From Campylorhamphus procurvoides (taxonomy: Eukaryota; Chordata; Aves; Passeriformes; Dendrocolaptidae): 64,000 nt of DNA. The stretch lies in contig WBMV01008568.1 of the NCBI GenBank assembly GCA_013396655.1, positions 1,221,329 to 1,285,328 of the forward strand, given 5' to 3'. Below the pieces are notes generated by a model, which worked only from the letters and a program-made list of their open reading frames with translations, did not search any database and had not been told where the DNA came from. The translations under genes and the position numbers were made by a program. This document shows positions 27,301-42,300 of the stretch, piece after piece. Positions within the stretch are counted from its first letter, which is position 1; each line of letters starts with the position of its first letter.

Positions 27301-30300
27301 ATTTTAAAGGGCTAACTGCTTTGTATAATCAACCTGTTCATACAGGAATTGCTTACAGAATTGAAAAGACTGAAGGTGAAGCTTCAGTTTTTCAACATGC
27401 AGTATCGCACTCAGAAAAATACATTGTAAAGAATGTTGCTGCAGGCATCAGAATGAAAGGGGGAATTGTCTCAGTACTTGTTTGAATCATGGAAAGCAGG
27501 GAGTTTCTTCTGATTTTCTTCTGCATTATTTTGTCAATCTGAAACCCTCATTTTCAAATTAATATTGTAAGATTTATTTTGCCTGGTCTGTTTTAACAAC
27601 AGTTCTTTGCATTTATTGACTGACTTTTCAAATAATGTCTTTAAAATACCTTAGCAAACGTAAAGTTGCAATTAATTAGTTACTTAAAAGTACTCAGTAT
27701 TGGTACCTTTATTCAAGCAGTTGTCCCCTTGTATATTAAAGACTGAACTGCAAGCAAGTGCTCTGCAATGAAACACTTCCTGAACTATTTCTCAGTGTTC
27801 AGCATTGCACAACACACCCACCAGTACAGGTCCTGAACTCATATTCACCCATTACAGAAAAAATGAACAATGGTTTACCTATAGTAGCACTTTCCAATTT
27901 GCACTTTCCACCACCAGTCCTTGAATTGTGCATGCTCAGTGGCAAGGGCTGCCAAATCTAGAGCCTTGCAAAACAAAACCGTCATCTTAAAATTAATATC
28001 ATCGGTGTTTACACAAAGAAAAAGAGCACAGAGTGAGCAACGTAAAGATTTTTGCAGAGAGAAAATTTTGAACCAAAGGTCTGTGTAAACTTGAGGTAGA
28101 GGCACTACATTTATTACTTTTATGGTTTGATGCATAAAACAGCTGAAAGGATTATTTGTCCCCATAAAAATATGCAAGCCAAACAGCTTCTTCTAATTCA
28201 AAGAGAAAATAGAAAATTAATTTGATCAGACTCCTGCAGTGGTGCATCAGAATATACTGACTATTTTTTTAGGCCAACACACTTTTTCCAAGCTTCCCAT
28301 TCTTGTTCACTAGAAGTTGTTAAAAACAAGTAAAAATAAACTAAAGTGAATAAATAAATTTGGTGAGTTTGAAATACTGTAGAAATTACCACCTCATTGC
28401 TAATATCAGGTTGCCTTCACTTCTGGGAACAAATTCTCAAATGTGTACAGTAAGAAATATTTCTTCCTTTAAAAAGTCTATAATGTAAATAATTATTTTA
28501 CAGGAAAAACATTCTAAGAAATAGATAGCTCTTGAAGACAGCGGAGGTCTAAAATCTCTTCTGTTTGGTATACTGGAGAAGCAGGCAAGCTAATCAACGT
28601 GCTCTGATGAGCCACCACAGCCAGAATCTATGGCTTTTCATGTTTTAGCTACAATTTCAATACCTTTGTTAAAACAAATAATGTCTGTTCTGTAGCACAG
28701 TTTACTAAAGAAGCACTTGCTAGTGTTTATTTTTAAAAAAAAATTCCATTTTGCTTCAGAACATATCAAAGTCATGCTATATTTGCTATATTTTAGGGAT
28801 ATCATCAGAAATAATCTAAAAAGATCTAATACAGTACTTATATAACAAAGAATTTACCTTTTTGTTTGTTTTTGTAAACATTTTGCAGACCACAGAAATC
28901 AAAAACTACCTATCTATTAGGAACAGTATGTAAAAGTTCTGTGCACTGGTCACTCAGTAGCAAAGAAACATATAATTCCCAGGAAAAATTAATCTCAATA
29001 CTTGAAATGCTGTAAGAGCCCAGTTTAGTGACACCTCCCCCAAGGTCTGATTCCTGTTCTTCCTGCTAGCAAAATGAGGCTGCAAGTAATCAATGGGTTT
29101 AGATCTGACATAGTGCAAGCAAAGTCACTGGACTTATGACAACTCAGGCAAGTTGCTCTCTTTTGGCTCTATAAGAAGGAATAATTTGTTCCCTGTAGCA
29201 ATTCAGGAAAAGGAGTTGCATTGATGCTGTCCCAAAGAGAAAGAGACAGCTGTCATTCCCTGCCTCTGACACAGGAGATAGAAAACTCAGGAAAACTTAC
29301 AACTTTGAATTCACTGGTTCTTCCAGTTAGGTAGAATTCTTTAAGACCTAAGATAGCAGCTATTATCTTGGTTGTCCTTTGTTTCTTCATGGCTTTGCAA
29401 GTTGCACAACAGGGCCTTTGAATGCGTCAACTATAATGAGGAATAAGCTTGCTTCACCACATAAATAGCTGAATTGCCTTCTAAACAGGTACATTCTTTC
29501 CTCTGAAGGTACACAAATAATTTTGGCCCAGTACTGGTAAAACCTGGGAAAGCGGTTGATGTTAAAATGTTGGTTACTTTTGTTGCATTTACAAAAATAT
29601 AAAGAATGTGTGTGTCTGTCAAAAACCACATCTTATTCTAGTTCAACCACTTCAGACAAGTCAGGATCATACTGCAAACAGTGTGCTTCAGAGAGCTTTC
29701 CTCGGAGCGCTCTGATGACAAGCACTCAAGAAGGACTGAGTTTCAGAAAACGATCTCTCTGTAGTTACACATTCAGGTTGCTTTCTGCTAATTATTTCTG
29801 ATAACTGTTTTATGCAAGGCTAACAATTCTGGCTGAGATTGGAAAGTGGGAACTAAGACTGCTTCAGGTTTACTAGACACTATCATCAGCCATTCATTTG
29901 TTGGTGAAGATCCTGAACTCTTATACTAACATCAAGAAACATGGCATGACTTCATTTTGAAGTTAGTTTATGAAATTAAGCCCTGTTTTTATACTTTCCA
30001 ATTAATGAAACAGGAAAGGAAAAGGAAGATCCTGTTTCTGATACTCTACAAGCAATTACAAAAACTTTAATAAAAAATACTATCAATGTTAGAAATATTT
30101 CTAAAAAGTGTTTGCCTGAGAAAGCCTTGTGCATGCTAATATTCAAGAATTTCTGCTGGTGTTACAATGAAATTTTTTGACAATGTGGCCTCTGAAATGT
30201 TAGTAAACTGATTAAAATAGTTTTTTAAAAGTAAAAGCCTTCACCTTGCCATGTCAGTACCAACTGCTGTCATATTTAAATTTCAGTTTGCTGCAACCTT

Positions 30301-33300
30301 TTTTTTTGGGTACAAATCAATGTTCAATCTGCACAGCGTGTTAATTTAAAACCAATCTATAACAGCAGTAATAAGTGATACACCTGTCCTGTGCTCCAGT
30401 GTATTGCTGAACATTGGTGCAGTCATATTAATAACTTGAAGGGAAAAACAGGAGGGATTTGGGATTGGTAGATACTGTACATACTTTTGAGGCTTTTTGA
30501 TTCTAATATAAATATCAGTTCAAAGCCCAAACCACTTGTCCTGAAAGTTTTAATAAACTTTACTGATGAGCTGAAATGGTTACTCCCTGGAGCACTTAGC
30601 ATACTCATGTATGCAGAGTTCCTTTCAATAACTTTCTTAACTCCAAGAAGCCTTTCAGCACAGATTTATTTTACTCTCAGTTCTCATGTTTGTGCAAATC
30701 AAAATGTTAAAAAATTCTGATACTTGGTGGGTTTTCTGTTTTTTTTTTAATTTTTCTTAAAGAATGAAAAACAATGTAGATTCTTTAACTATATTTAGCA
30801 TGATTCAAATTTACTTTCCTTAACTGGACTGTATTATAACTAAGACTTCTAAACAGTCAATCAACTGTAATGCAGTATAAAACAGCTTGTAGGGTTGTGT
30901 CAATTTACTATAGTATTGCAAACTTAAATTGGTAAATGTCAAGTTGTTTGAAACAGTAATTTCATACAGAGTATTGTATGCACTAAGAAATTAGATAGAT
31001 GGAAACAATAGTGAGCATCTGCTGCTTTTTCCATGTGCTGTTGAATGGCAGTAATTTTCCCAGCAACCATTATTGACTGAAGGCTTATTTGTATATGCAT
31101 CAGCCCAGACAGTCTATAAATTAGCTGAGTAATCAACATCAGCTGTAGTCAGTTAAGTACAGTTTATTCTGGCAAGTGTCTTCTGAATTTCTACATTTGG
31201 TAAATCTAACATAATTCCATTTTAAATAGATTTCTACCAGAGAGTATAAACTACAAAGTATGAAGAACAACTAAGGAAATATGAGAGGTCATGACTTCTG
31301 GACACAACTATCTACTGTACAGTCATTGCTCTTCCTCAGGACAAAGTGCCTTGTCATCATTACCCCCCTGTGAATAATGGCAAAATACAATGTCACAGTC
31401 CACTGAAAAAAGTAGTAGCTGAACTATTTCTGGACAAGTCTTTCAAACTGTCCTGCTCTTAGAGCATTTAGTCCATAAAACAGCTTTCAGAAAGAGCTTA
31501 AGGAATACAGAAAGTCAGTCCTCAAGTACATATGTTCAAAAGGAAACAAGTCAAGAACAATAATGAATAGGACAGTAGGATTTTCTTCAGAGAAGTGTTT
31601 AATTTTTCATTAAATAAGATGAAAGACTTTTGAATACATTTTCAAGTGCTGAACAAGCTCAGTGCTTCTCTCTTCTACTTGCATCCTCATGTTTCTGGTA
31701 ATTGATAGATTACAGATCTATTTACTTTTAATTTAAACCAATTTCCTTGCACTATTTATCCAGCTGAATGCACACTGATAAATGGCATTTCTCAACTGAA
31801 ATTGCTGAGTCTTTTTTTTTCTTTCTATATACTGGCTGAATATGAAATTGCCTCTGTTTCTTAAATAATAATGTGATAATAAATAAGGTGAGAACAGTAC
31901 AGACTGTTCGAGATCAGCACAGTGACAAAGGAAGGATATTGCCACTATTACTTTGTGTTTTATTTGCAAAACTGCAGGAACTGGTATGCTATCCCTGCAG
32001 AAAGTCCCAAGAAAGGCTTTTCAAACTAAAGTCAATTTCCCACATTTCCAAGGCTTTCAAGCTCTTTCATCTGACCTCATGCAGAAAAGTGCTGGATTTT
32101 GGGGTTTTTTAAGAACGTGCAGAATCACACAGTAGCAGAAAATACAAAGATGCAAGGGATGTCAGTGACAGTTCTAATGGGTGATGAAGCAAGAGTCAGA
32201 TCTACTTTTAAATAGTTAACATATGTGCTGTCACTCTCCTGAATCCTAAGCAATCAAATCATTTTAGGGAGACACAAGAAACTGCATTTCTGAAACACCA
32301 TGGGTAGGACACATGAATGAACAGTAATGCAGCCACATTAAAGCAAAAGTTAAAGTGTTTCTTTTTTGTTTAAGAAAAATTAATGCAAATGAGGTTCAAA
32401 AGGAAGGGAGGACAGTTCGGAGAACTGAATTACATTGAAAAGGGTGTAGAAAGCACACCGAACAGTTAAAAAAGTCTCTTCAGAGAACTACATTACATTA
32501 TAAAGGCATCTCATTCTGTGAAGCATGATGCAATTTTTTTTCCTACAAGATGTTGTCATTAACCAAATGTGGATCTTCCTCTCATTACACAATAAATGGT
32601 GGTGACTAGTCTAAAACTTCCTTACTTACAGATAATTATTCAAATGACTCAGCTGTGTGTAAAAACAGGCAAAACTTTTCCTGCAAGAAAGTGATTTGGG
32701 ACTCTCAGCAAGGATTTCAAAACACATGCAGTACAGTGCAAAAACATAATTTTTTTTGTGAGTGCTTTGAAAATTACTTGTATTATATAAAACTATCTAC
32801 CTAGCCTAGAGATCCTGCATGTCCTTAAAGTGTAGGTCACAGGCACATGTGGCATCTTATCAAGTGAACCTTTTATTCTTAAAGAACTGAGCTTTCAGTA
32901 ACAAAAAACATATTTTTTAATTACTAGTGCCCTAAAACACAGGCACTTTCTTCATATTCAGTACCAGAATAAGTAAATGTTACCTGCTATTTCTCTCTGA
33001 CATTTCAGATGCTTGCACTTACTATTTCTACAGTATTTTGGATTAAGAGTGCATTGCGATTCAATCCTCTTAAAAGAATGCTATACAATAAGTTGACAGT
33101 GTACAACAATAATCATTCGATACTAGATTAAAAACGTTCTCACAGCAGCACAATTGGAAATTATTATGATCTATATCAACAACCACAACATATTTTTGGT
33201 GTGTGTTATTGATTAACTGGAGAGTTTAACTCCAGGTCTAATCACACACCAGCTGGCAGTATTGCAAAAAATTCAGTAACTGTTTAGTCAACCATACATT

Positions 33301-36300
33301 ATTCTTTCAAACAAACTTCAAGCAGAAATTTTGATTCCATTCCGACTGGATGCATACATGTAGCATTGCAATGAAATGTTTTGACACTTTATTAACTGTT
33401 TAAATTAATTATTTCCCTGGGTGGACTGCTAAAAAACTTCTTCAACCTTTATCTCTTTCTTAAAGTTTAAACAATATATACCTAAACTTGATCTTACCCA
33501 TTCAGTGCAGTAACGTAAGAACACAGAAGAAAAATTTTGGATAGGGTAAGAGGAAAATTATAATTAGGAAAACTTCTGAAGAATAAATAATACAGACAAT
33601 TGTACGGACAATATAATCTTTCTCTCAAGACCACCAAACACCTCAGCACTATAGAACTATGTTTCTAGAAAAAGTATGCAGAGTTCTACTGATATTTTAT
33701 TTTTGTGCGGTTTCACCACATACATTTCTTTTCTATTCACCCAAATGCATAAAGAACCATCTCAGGAATTTAAAATGTCAAATGATGTTCATTTCAATCA
33801 CTGTTTTGTCAGGTATTTTCACCTCTTCTGTGAATGGACAGTCTTTCATAACTTACTGCTTACTGTCAAACCCCAGGACACTGAACTTTCTAGGCAGTTC
33901 AGCTACCTGACATGTAGTTTCAGCTACTGCTCAGGCTCCAGTAAATTCTGTTACCATGAAATCATTCGGAGACCTTATCATACTGATAGACGAGGGACCC
34001 GGTTTTGAGTAAGATTTGCTTCTCAAAAAAGAGAGCAATCCATAGCTTGGTATTTGCAAGTTATCATCCCTGATTATTGCCCCTGTAAGAAAGAAATCTT
34101 AAACAACTTCTGATGCTTCACTTCTGTACTTACCACCTGGATGTGTGTGACGTACTGTCTGGATCCTTACTTTAACAGAATACTGACAGAAATAACTGAA
34201 TCATACTTAATAAAAACTGAGAATAGAACATATGAACTACTCACATTTTTTACGTCATTTTCATGATGAAAAATATATTCGAACAATGCCTGCCAGAAGA
34301 ATATTTAAAACACTGTCATATTTGAAGACAAAAATTGATAATATTACTTTAGAGGAATACGGAATCTTGATTATGTTAGGCAGCAATTAATTCTTTGTGA
34401 AAGCAATCACATACATCACAACTGCTGACATTTACATTTATTTTAGACCTGATAGACAAAACCTACAAATGTGCTACATTGTCATCACAGGAAAGCATTT
34501 TAATTCTTAATTTGTTGAAAGAGATTGGTGGAATTGCCTCCTATCTTTGGTACCTAACGTCATCTTAAAACAAAAAAGGCAGCTATAATTTGAAAGTGAA
34601 TACAGATTTGAAAATCTAGTACCATTTCCATGACTTTTTAACATTAAAATCATTAAGTCACCTAAAAAAAGCTTTTTTGCAATGAACATCCAGGTGCTTA
34701 TGTAGTGCTAAACCTACTTAAATTAAACATAGGTTTATTAAGAATGTAAGCTGAGTAAACTTTGCCTTAGGGGAAAAAAGTTCTAAACCCTATACAAATT
34801 TTGCATCTGTAAAGGAAAAAATTCCTTTCTTAAATTATTTACAAATGATAAACAGTAACAATACTTTGCTATGGAAACTTGAATATTACCATCACAATAC
34901 CAAAGTTTAAAGAAGTCACATGCACCAATTGTGCTGTGGTTAACTGCTTATAAGCCCATAACACCTGCAGAGCAACATAACTGCATCTTTGTTTACTCCT
35001 GTATAAAGCTCATCACATCACACTGCCTTGTAGCTGTTCTGCATTATAATATAGATGAGTATGTAACACGTAATGGGAATGGCATTTTCAGTGAATAAAA
35101 GGATATTGAAAGATACCAGTTAACTAAATGGAGACTGGAAGCCTCTATTTCGAAATGTATTATGGGTGAAGTAACACAAGGCTCAATTGAGTTGAACCTT
35201 GAACTTTTTCTGCATCCAGATCTCAATTTTCAATTGCTTCAAAAGAACAGAATGTTTTTCTAAATTTGTATAATTCATTCTAAAAAACTGGAAGAAAATA
35301 TTGCCTTATGAGAAAAGAAATTTAAAATGAGACATCAGTCTCCTAAGGGCTTCCATGACCCCTCTGCCAGCTTTTCTTAGACAAAATTCTTAAAATAATT
35401 ACCTTAAGGAAACTAGAGAATTACTAATGAATTGTCATGTCTGATGAGGAAAGTAAACCACAACCTACTTTTCTTCTAGTTTTGGTCAGAAAAGACTCTG
35501 GACAGATGATTAAAAGACATTAAAGAATTATAAATAGAAACACATTTATAGGGAGATTAGAATAGGTGGATAAGAATAGAATAGACAATAAAGTAGTAGT
35601 GGAACATTTTCTCCTCTAGCGCAATAACAGGGAAGCATTCAGTAAAAGTGTGTGAATCTAAAGTGACAAAAAAAGATGCTTTCTTGCATGGCTGGCACAA
35701 CGAATTTACTGCTGTTATGAATACATCCTGACCTTCAAAAGGATTTAAGTGACTGAGCATTCACTTGGACAAAAATATCCAGAGTTATCTTAATAACTCT
35801 ATTAAAAATCCACAAGCTAAAAAAGATAAAATTTTCAGTTTCATACCACAAACCATTTGCTAACTGAGATTTATGAGAGGCTCTCTCTGGTGACAGGTGA
35901 TACCTTTCATGTCTGCTATGGCATTTCCTGTGATAGTCTTTAATATGGCTAATGCTAGTCAGAGAGAAGCCACATTCCTGTACACTTCAAAACATCAGAA
36001 AACCTCATAATGCAATGAGAAGATAGAGAATCTAACTGAAAAAAGACACAGCGAGGATACTTTACAAACACATAAGGAAGAAATATGTAGGAGGTATTCA
36101 TACACAAACATGAACACACAGGCTAATTATGTGAATTTAATAGCTGCAAGATTTATCATCTTTTTGCATGTGGGAGAGGTGACAGCTCAAAAAGTTTTAA
36201 AACATTAATCAATTATTCTTAACACAGTGCAGCCTGAAGTCTCACCTTCTGCTTTGGCTTTAGCCTTAAAGCTGTTTGGTTTTAAAAAAACGTTATAAAT

Positions 36301-39300
36301 CCATGTAGCTCCAAATTTAAACTCAGATCTTACATTCTGTGCCAAATGTTAATGTCATAATGCATTAGCTTCATAATACTGACAAGCTCACTTGCTGCCT
36401 ATGGATGTTTCTATGACTGTTGCTTTATATTTTTTGGCTTAAGTCTCTTTTCATATTAAACTGAAGGAAGATAGAGCTGCCTCAGCAAATGTTAATTAAA
36501 ACCCAAAATTGTTAAAAATATGTATGTTTCTCCTTCCGGAGAGCCTTTGTTGAGAGTATTTCCTCTGAAATACTATTTTCCTTTGAAAGCTAACACAAAA
36601 GCTAGCTGTATTCAGTTTTGTTTCTTATGGATGTGTCTTGTGTTTCTTAATCCTTCCCAGGTTTCTTACATCCCCCCTATTTTGCAGACTGTAATGGATT
36701 TATAATGATGTGTCTGCTGGCTGATGATGGCAAGGACATAATTGGGCAAAATCCATGCAAGTTTTTTCAGTAACTGATAAAGAATTGACTTATAACTGCC
36801 CTCAGATGATAGTCTGGAAGTCTGATTACCTCGCCAGGGATATACCATGGCCAGGGATATATCTTTGATTACCATATTTGAAACCTACTCTTCTGCCTAG
36901 TTTATTTAGGAGGCCAAGGGACAATGATGCAAGGAGTGGGTGGAGAACACAGCACAACCACACAAAATTTCTTTTAAAATTCACACTGAAATGCAATGAA
37001 GTCAGTCTAGATTAGGCTTTAAAAAGCGTAGAGAATTGCTAGTCATTTATGAAAAACTGTTAATCAAAGACTTAGACTGGAAGAGCAAATTTCCACTAGC
37101 ATGCCATTATTAGGTACTGCTAGGCTTCTAACAGTGTTCACCACTACATTTCTCAAAATAGACTGAATGCATACCAGTTCTTTCAACTTTAGGTTGAGAG
37201 CCAAACATAGCTCCCTAGGGGGTGTCTGATAGTTGTTTGATACCTTGTGCAAAATGAGGTGTTGGCCTCAGCCCAATAGTTGTTTTTTGAAACATGTTCA
37301 TCCATACAGGTAACTGGTTGTGTTGGGGAGAGATTCAACTGAAAGGCCACAGAAGGATAAATCATCACACAACTTTCAGCTCTCTGCCAACTCAGAGCTG
37401 AAACAAGTTGGCCAGAAAACTTGGGTAAACCTGTTCTATTGTCAGATAGTCAAGGACCATCAGCCAGATGATCTTAACTGAAAATGAAGAAGTATTCTGA
37501 ACAAAACAATGAAATCATTTTAAACAAAAAGTGGTAACTCATGCCATAAAAGCACAGGGAAAAAATCCAAACCTTTTGAACATTTTTAGACCAGGACTGC
37601 TGTTTCCAGACAAGGAGGGTTCTGCAGGTTTTTTTGCTCCTGGCCTTCTTTAACCTTTTTTCTAGTTGCCCTTCATCACTCCTGTATGTGCAGTTCAAAG
37701 TTATTTACCATTGGAACATTTTATTCTGTACAAATATTTTTCCTAGATTATACTTTTAACATAACCTCTTTAGACATACTTTCCATTTCAAATCTTGTAA
37801 AAGCTGTTCTGAACTTCACCTCTACAATACAGTTCATCATTGTTTTTATCCCTAATCCCATGTTCAGTTGAGAATGACATGAGAATGACACCAGTGGAGA
37901 AGAAATAGATATCACAACATTAACCAAAACCAGTTACATACCTTTGCCAGTTTGGGTTTTTGGGCATATTTTGCTAAATTCAGTCGAGACAGATTTATGA
38001 AAGGGCCATCTGGATTTGTTAGCATCGAAGCCTGAAGGGGAAAAGAAGGTTTTTAAGTGGGAATATCCCCTTCACTTCTCCTGAAAATTTTCAAAATATT
38101 AGTAGTATTTAACAAAACAACCCCCCCAGAAAACATATATAGATGCACTGCTCTACTGTGCAGTACAGATTCTTCCTTTTTCTTCCCTCTCTTTACTATT
38201 TCCATACAGTGCCTAAGCATGTAGCTTGGTAGCTGGGATACATAACCAAAAAATTTTCAAGAAAGACTTAGGAAGATGAGTTCCTACCTGCAATAGTGAG
38301 AAGACCCCATGTTTTGCCATTAATGTGATATTTATCAGTACTACATATTTGTGCTGGTTGCAGTTTATTAATTTTGCCAATAGAATGGGGGATAAAACTA
38401 GTCTAGTTTATTTTTCTTATCTTGTAAAGTGACAGACACTGAGTGCTTAGCAATTGTTCTGTAGTAAACTGAAAAACCTGGAGAAGGTTTCAACATACTC
38501 ATGGTGAAATCATGTCATAGTCTTTTCGTTGTCTTCAGTGAGTATAAATGCATCTCAGAGAGCCTGTGAATTTGGAATTTATGTGAATTTTGATGAACTT
38601 ACAAATTTATGTACATTTTTTATACAAATAGACTAGCAAATTAACAAGAAAGCTATATTTTCAACCTCTATTTTAAAACCAACTTAAATAACAAACTAAA
38701 AACACTCTCCTCCTTCAAACTTGAGCTTAGATGAAGCTTTTAAGTAAACTACAATGTCACTGTGCCTGATATTATGACCAGGAAATGCATCATTCTGAGA
38801 AGAGAATCAAACAACTCACCGTTCCTAGCCTGACATATCCCCCAGAAGCACTGGTGATCGGGCGGGCTGTGAGAGCTGTTCGAGGTGTTCTTATCGCCTG
38901 TTCCATAGTGCTTGGTCGTCCACTTTGTGTGCTGGGTCTCACAAATCCTGTGATAGGTCTTCCTGATTGAGTTACTGGCCTGAAGAGGTCAAGCACATTT
39001 TCCTGATGATAAGTGGTGTTTACTGATAGAGAATTTAAACCATTATATCTGAAGCACTTCATTTTCAGAAGTTAAATTTAAGATTTGCTCATTTCTAACT
39101 AGCCACATTTTTAAAAGCTAAACTATCACATACCTAACAGCTGGGCTGGGGCCTCCACCTTGGCTAGTTCCAGGGAGTTTCAGAGAGGTTCCTGGTCCTA
39201 TAAAATAAGAACATTTCTCATTTCACATTGAGGTACTACTCCCTTGTCCATAGACTTCAAAAATGATTGCATTTTATAATAAATTATAAACTGGAAATTT

Positions 39301-42300
39301 CTTTCTTCAAACTGACAGGACATAGCATGAAACTAAGAGGACAAAACCAAAATATTGCACTGTACTACTGATAAATTGTTAGCCAGAAACCTGCCACAAT
39401 GAACATGGTTTTCTCTCTTTTACTCTTCCCATTCTCTTCTCCATCCCACCCGGGACAACTGAACGAGTGGCTGTGTGGAGTTTAGCTGCCTAATGGGATT
39501 AACTCACAACAATTCCCAAGAATATCTTAGGAACAACAGATAGCCCTGAAGTAAGAAAGTTTACTGGAACAATAAGACCATTCTAATTTGAAATGGTGTA
39601 TTTTCTATCTGGGACTAAAATAACACCCAGACTTTAATTAAGTAAACCAAAACCATCACCCTACAGAGTAGATGGAGAATGATATCTCATGTCATTAAAC
39701 CTATGTAGGATCCTCACCCACAATTTAGGGCACAGTATAGTTCAAACTCATCCATGTTCAAAGGTCATCAGTGAAAATACTGAACTGGCTTGAGCCCAGG
39801 TGAACTGGTTAAGGGTCCCCTTTTTCACATATTTCTCTTTTGACAGTGAATAATTAAGAATTACTAGTTCCTGCATGTAGATTTTCCATCACCCTCAATG
39901 ACATTTGATTAGTCAGTTTTTCTAACCTGCTAAGTGAATGTCTATGAGGTAGTATTAAACACTTGGTTAAAAGCAACATATGACGTCTACACCTTCTGGT
40001 TTGTTCATCACTTGTTACTGTATACAGAAAGAAATAAGATTTAAGTTGACACAGACAGTTCTTGACAAGTCACTGTTACTTGTCTACTTATTTTCTATAT
40101 ACTTATGAATTCCTTTTCTTGCAAATGTTTCCAAAAACTGAAGTTAAACTGATAGGTAGACAGTTTCCTTCCTTCTTTTCTCCTCCAAGATAAACCCCAA
40201 GTCTGCTCTTTTTCAGTCCTCCCTCTCCTGCCTTCAAGCTGTAATTACTTCTGAGATATTACAAGTCCATTGTTTAAGCAAGTTTAGTAGACTTGCCCAA
40301 ATCAGTAACTTCTAAATCTAAATACCTTCTAGCTTTTTAAATCTGTGCTGATACCAAGCACCTCTGACTCCAATATTATAGTAGCCACCTGACTACAGCT
40401 GCATTTAAGGTTAAATAATATAAAAAAGTTACTAATCATGGTCACTTTTAGCAACTGATGCTAAAATAAAGAACAAAACTCAGGAGTCTCTCTCTTCTGG
40501 CTGGCTACACTTAGGTTCTCTGTTGCTTACTTGCCTTTTATAGTCCCGTGAATCTTGACTTTTTTACTCCATAACAGAAAGGGTGGACAGTTCATCCAGC
40601 AGAGTTTCTAACATGGTAACTAGGACACCCTTCTGAGAAATGGAGAAAATGGCTTTCAGCTTTTCAGACTAACAGACAAATGTACTAGTCTTCCACTTTC
40701 TGAACACTTTTTTAAACTACTGCAGTAATAGAAAAGAGGTAGCACATGAAAATCCTTTTTTTGGACATGTTTTTAATAACTACAATTGTTTTTGAGTTTT
40801 TGGTGTATGGGGAGAATGCTTATGGGATATAGTTCCCTTGATCTGACCCCAGGCAACTCAGTCCTTACTTTGAGAATCCCAACCCGACTAGGTATGAGCA
40901 GGCCACGAAACCACAGCAGTGCATCTAGCCACTAGCAGTGTCAGAATTTAAGAGCACAATTCCAGTAGTTAGTGGTAACTGCAGAAGACACCTTTAACTC
41001 CCCAGTTTGTCAAGGGAACACTTTTAAACAAGATTACAATATTAGCTGATAAAATTAATGTTGTTTTGAGTCCAAAGGTAACATAATGGAATTTTTCTGT
41101 AAAATTATACTATAGGACATTTTTCGTAATAAACAAGACTGATGGAAAACGAACACAGCAAAATGATAAAAAATTAAAAACTGGTGTAAGATGGATTTCA
41201 TGATATACGTGTAAAGAGGAACCATAGAAAAGTAGTTTTTTTCCAGTGGACCCTATACAGTTTAGTAATTATTTAAGAATGCAAGACTGAGAGCAAAATC
41301 ATTATTAAGCTATTTTAATCTGGCAACTAAGATAAGGACAGATATAAAATTGAAGCAGACATGTAACAGATGTAGTAGGATTTGAACTGCTTAGTAGGCA
41401 AAGTACAGACAATACCAGTTGTAATATGGGAAATACAACTACCCATTTTCAAGTTGGTAACCTATGATTTTATTGGGGGAGGATATCCTGGAAGATTTGC
41501 CACAGTGAAAGACTCTGAGCCAAGATCAACTATGGCTAACACACTTTAATAGCAAAAGAAAAAGCCTACACTCAGCAAGCACCCATTTTTATTAAATTAT
41601 GTGTACGAGCGGAGTGATCACAGAACCACAGAATGGTGGAGGCTGGAAAGGACCTGTGGAGGTCATCTGGTCCAACCATGCTTTAGCAGGAACACCTAAA
41701 GCCAGTTGCCCAGGGCCCTATCTAGATGGTTTCTGAATGGCTCTAAGGAGTTACTCCACAACCTCCCTGGGAAGCCTGTGCAAGTTCTTACTCACTGACA
41801 CAAAAAAGAGTGTTTCCTGATGTTCAGGGGTAACCTCCTGTGTTTCAGTTTGTGCCCACTGTCTCTGGTCCTGTCACTGAGAACTGACTCCATCCTCCTT
41901 GCACTCTGTTTAATGATATCTGTGCTTACTTTTTATATAAAAGTGTAACATTAGAAAGTCAAATCAAATGTATTTTCTATGTGCCAACAGATTGCTGTCT
42001 GGATTGGTGACTATAAAAGACAACTGAATAACTAGAAAAGAGTTAAGAAAAGAGTTTTAAGACTCAACTCAAAATTAAAAAGATGTAGCTCAGAATGAGA
42101 TTATTTAGTTTATCAAAGAAAAGATCACTGGATGACTTAACGACAGATTTAGCCGAAAATATTTTTATTCAAAAATAAAAACTTCATATCAGGTATAAAA
42201 TATTCAAAAAGAAGCAAGAGATGGAGTTATAGTTGATAATTCCCACTAAAGATATGGCACGCACTGATAAAAGCTAGCAAATTTAATAATTTAGAAAAGT

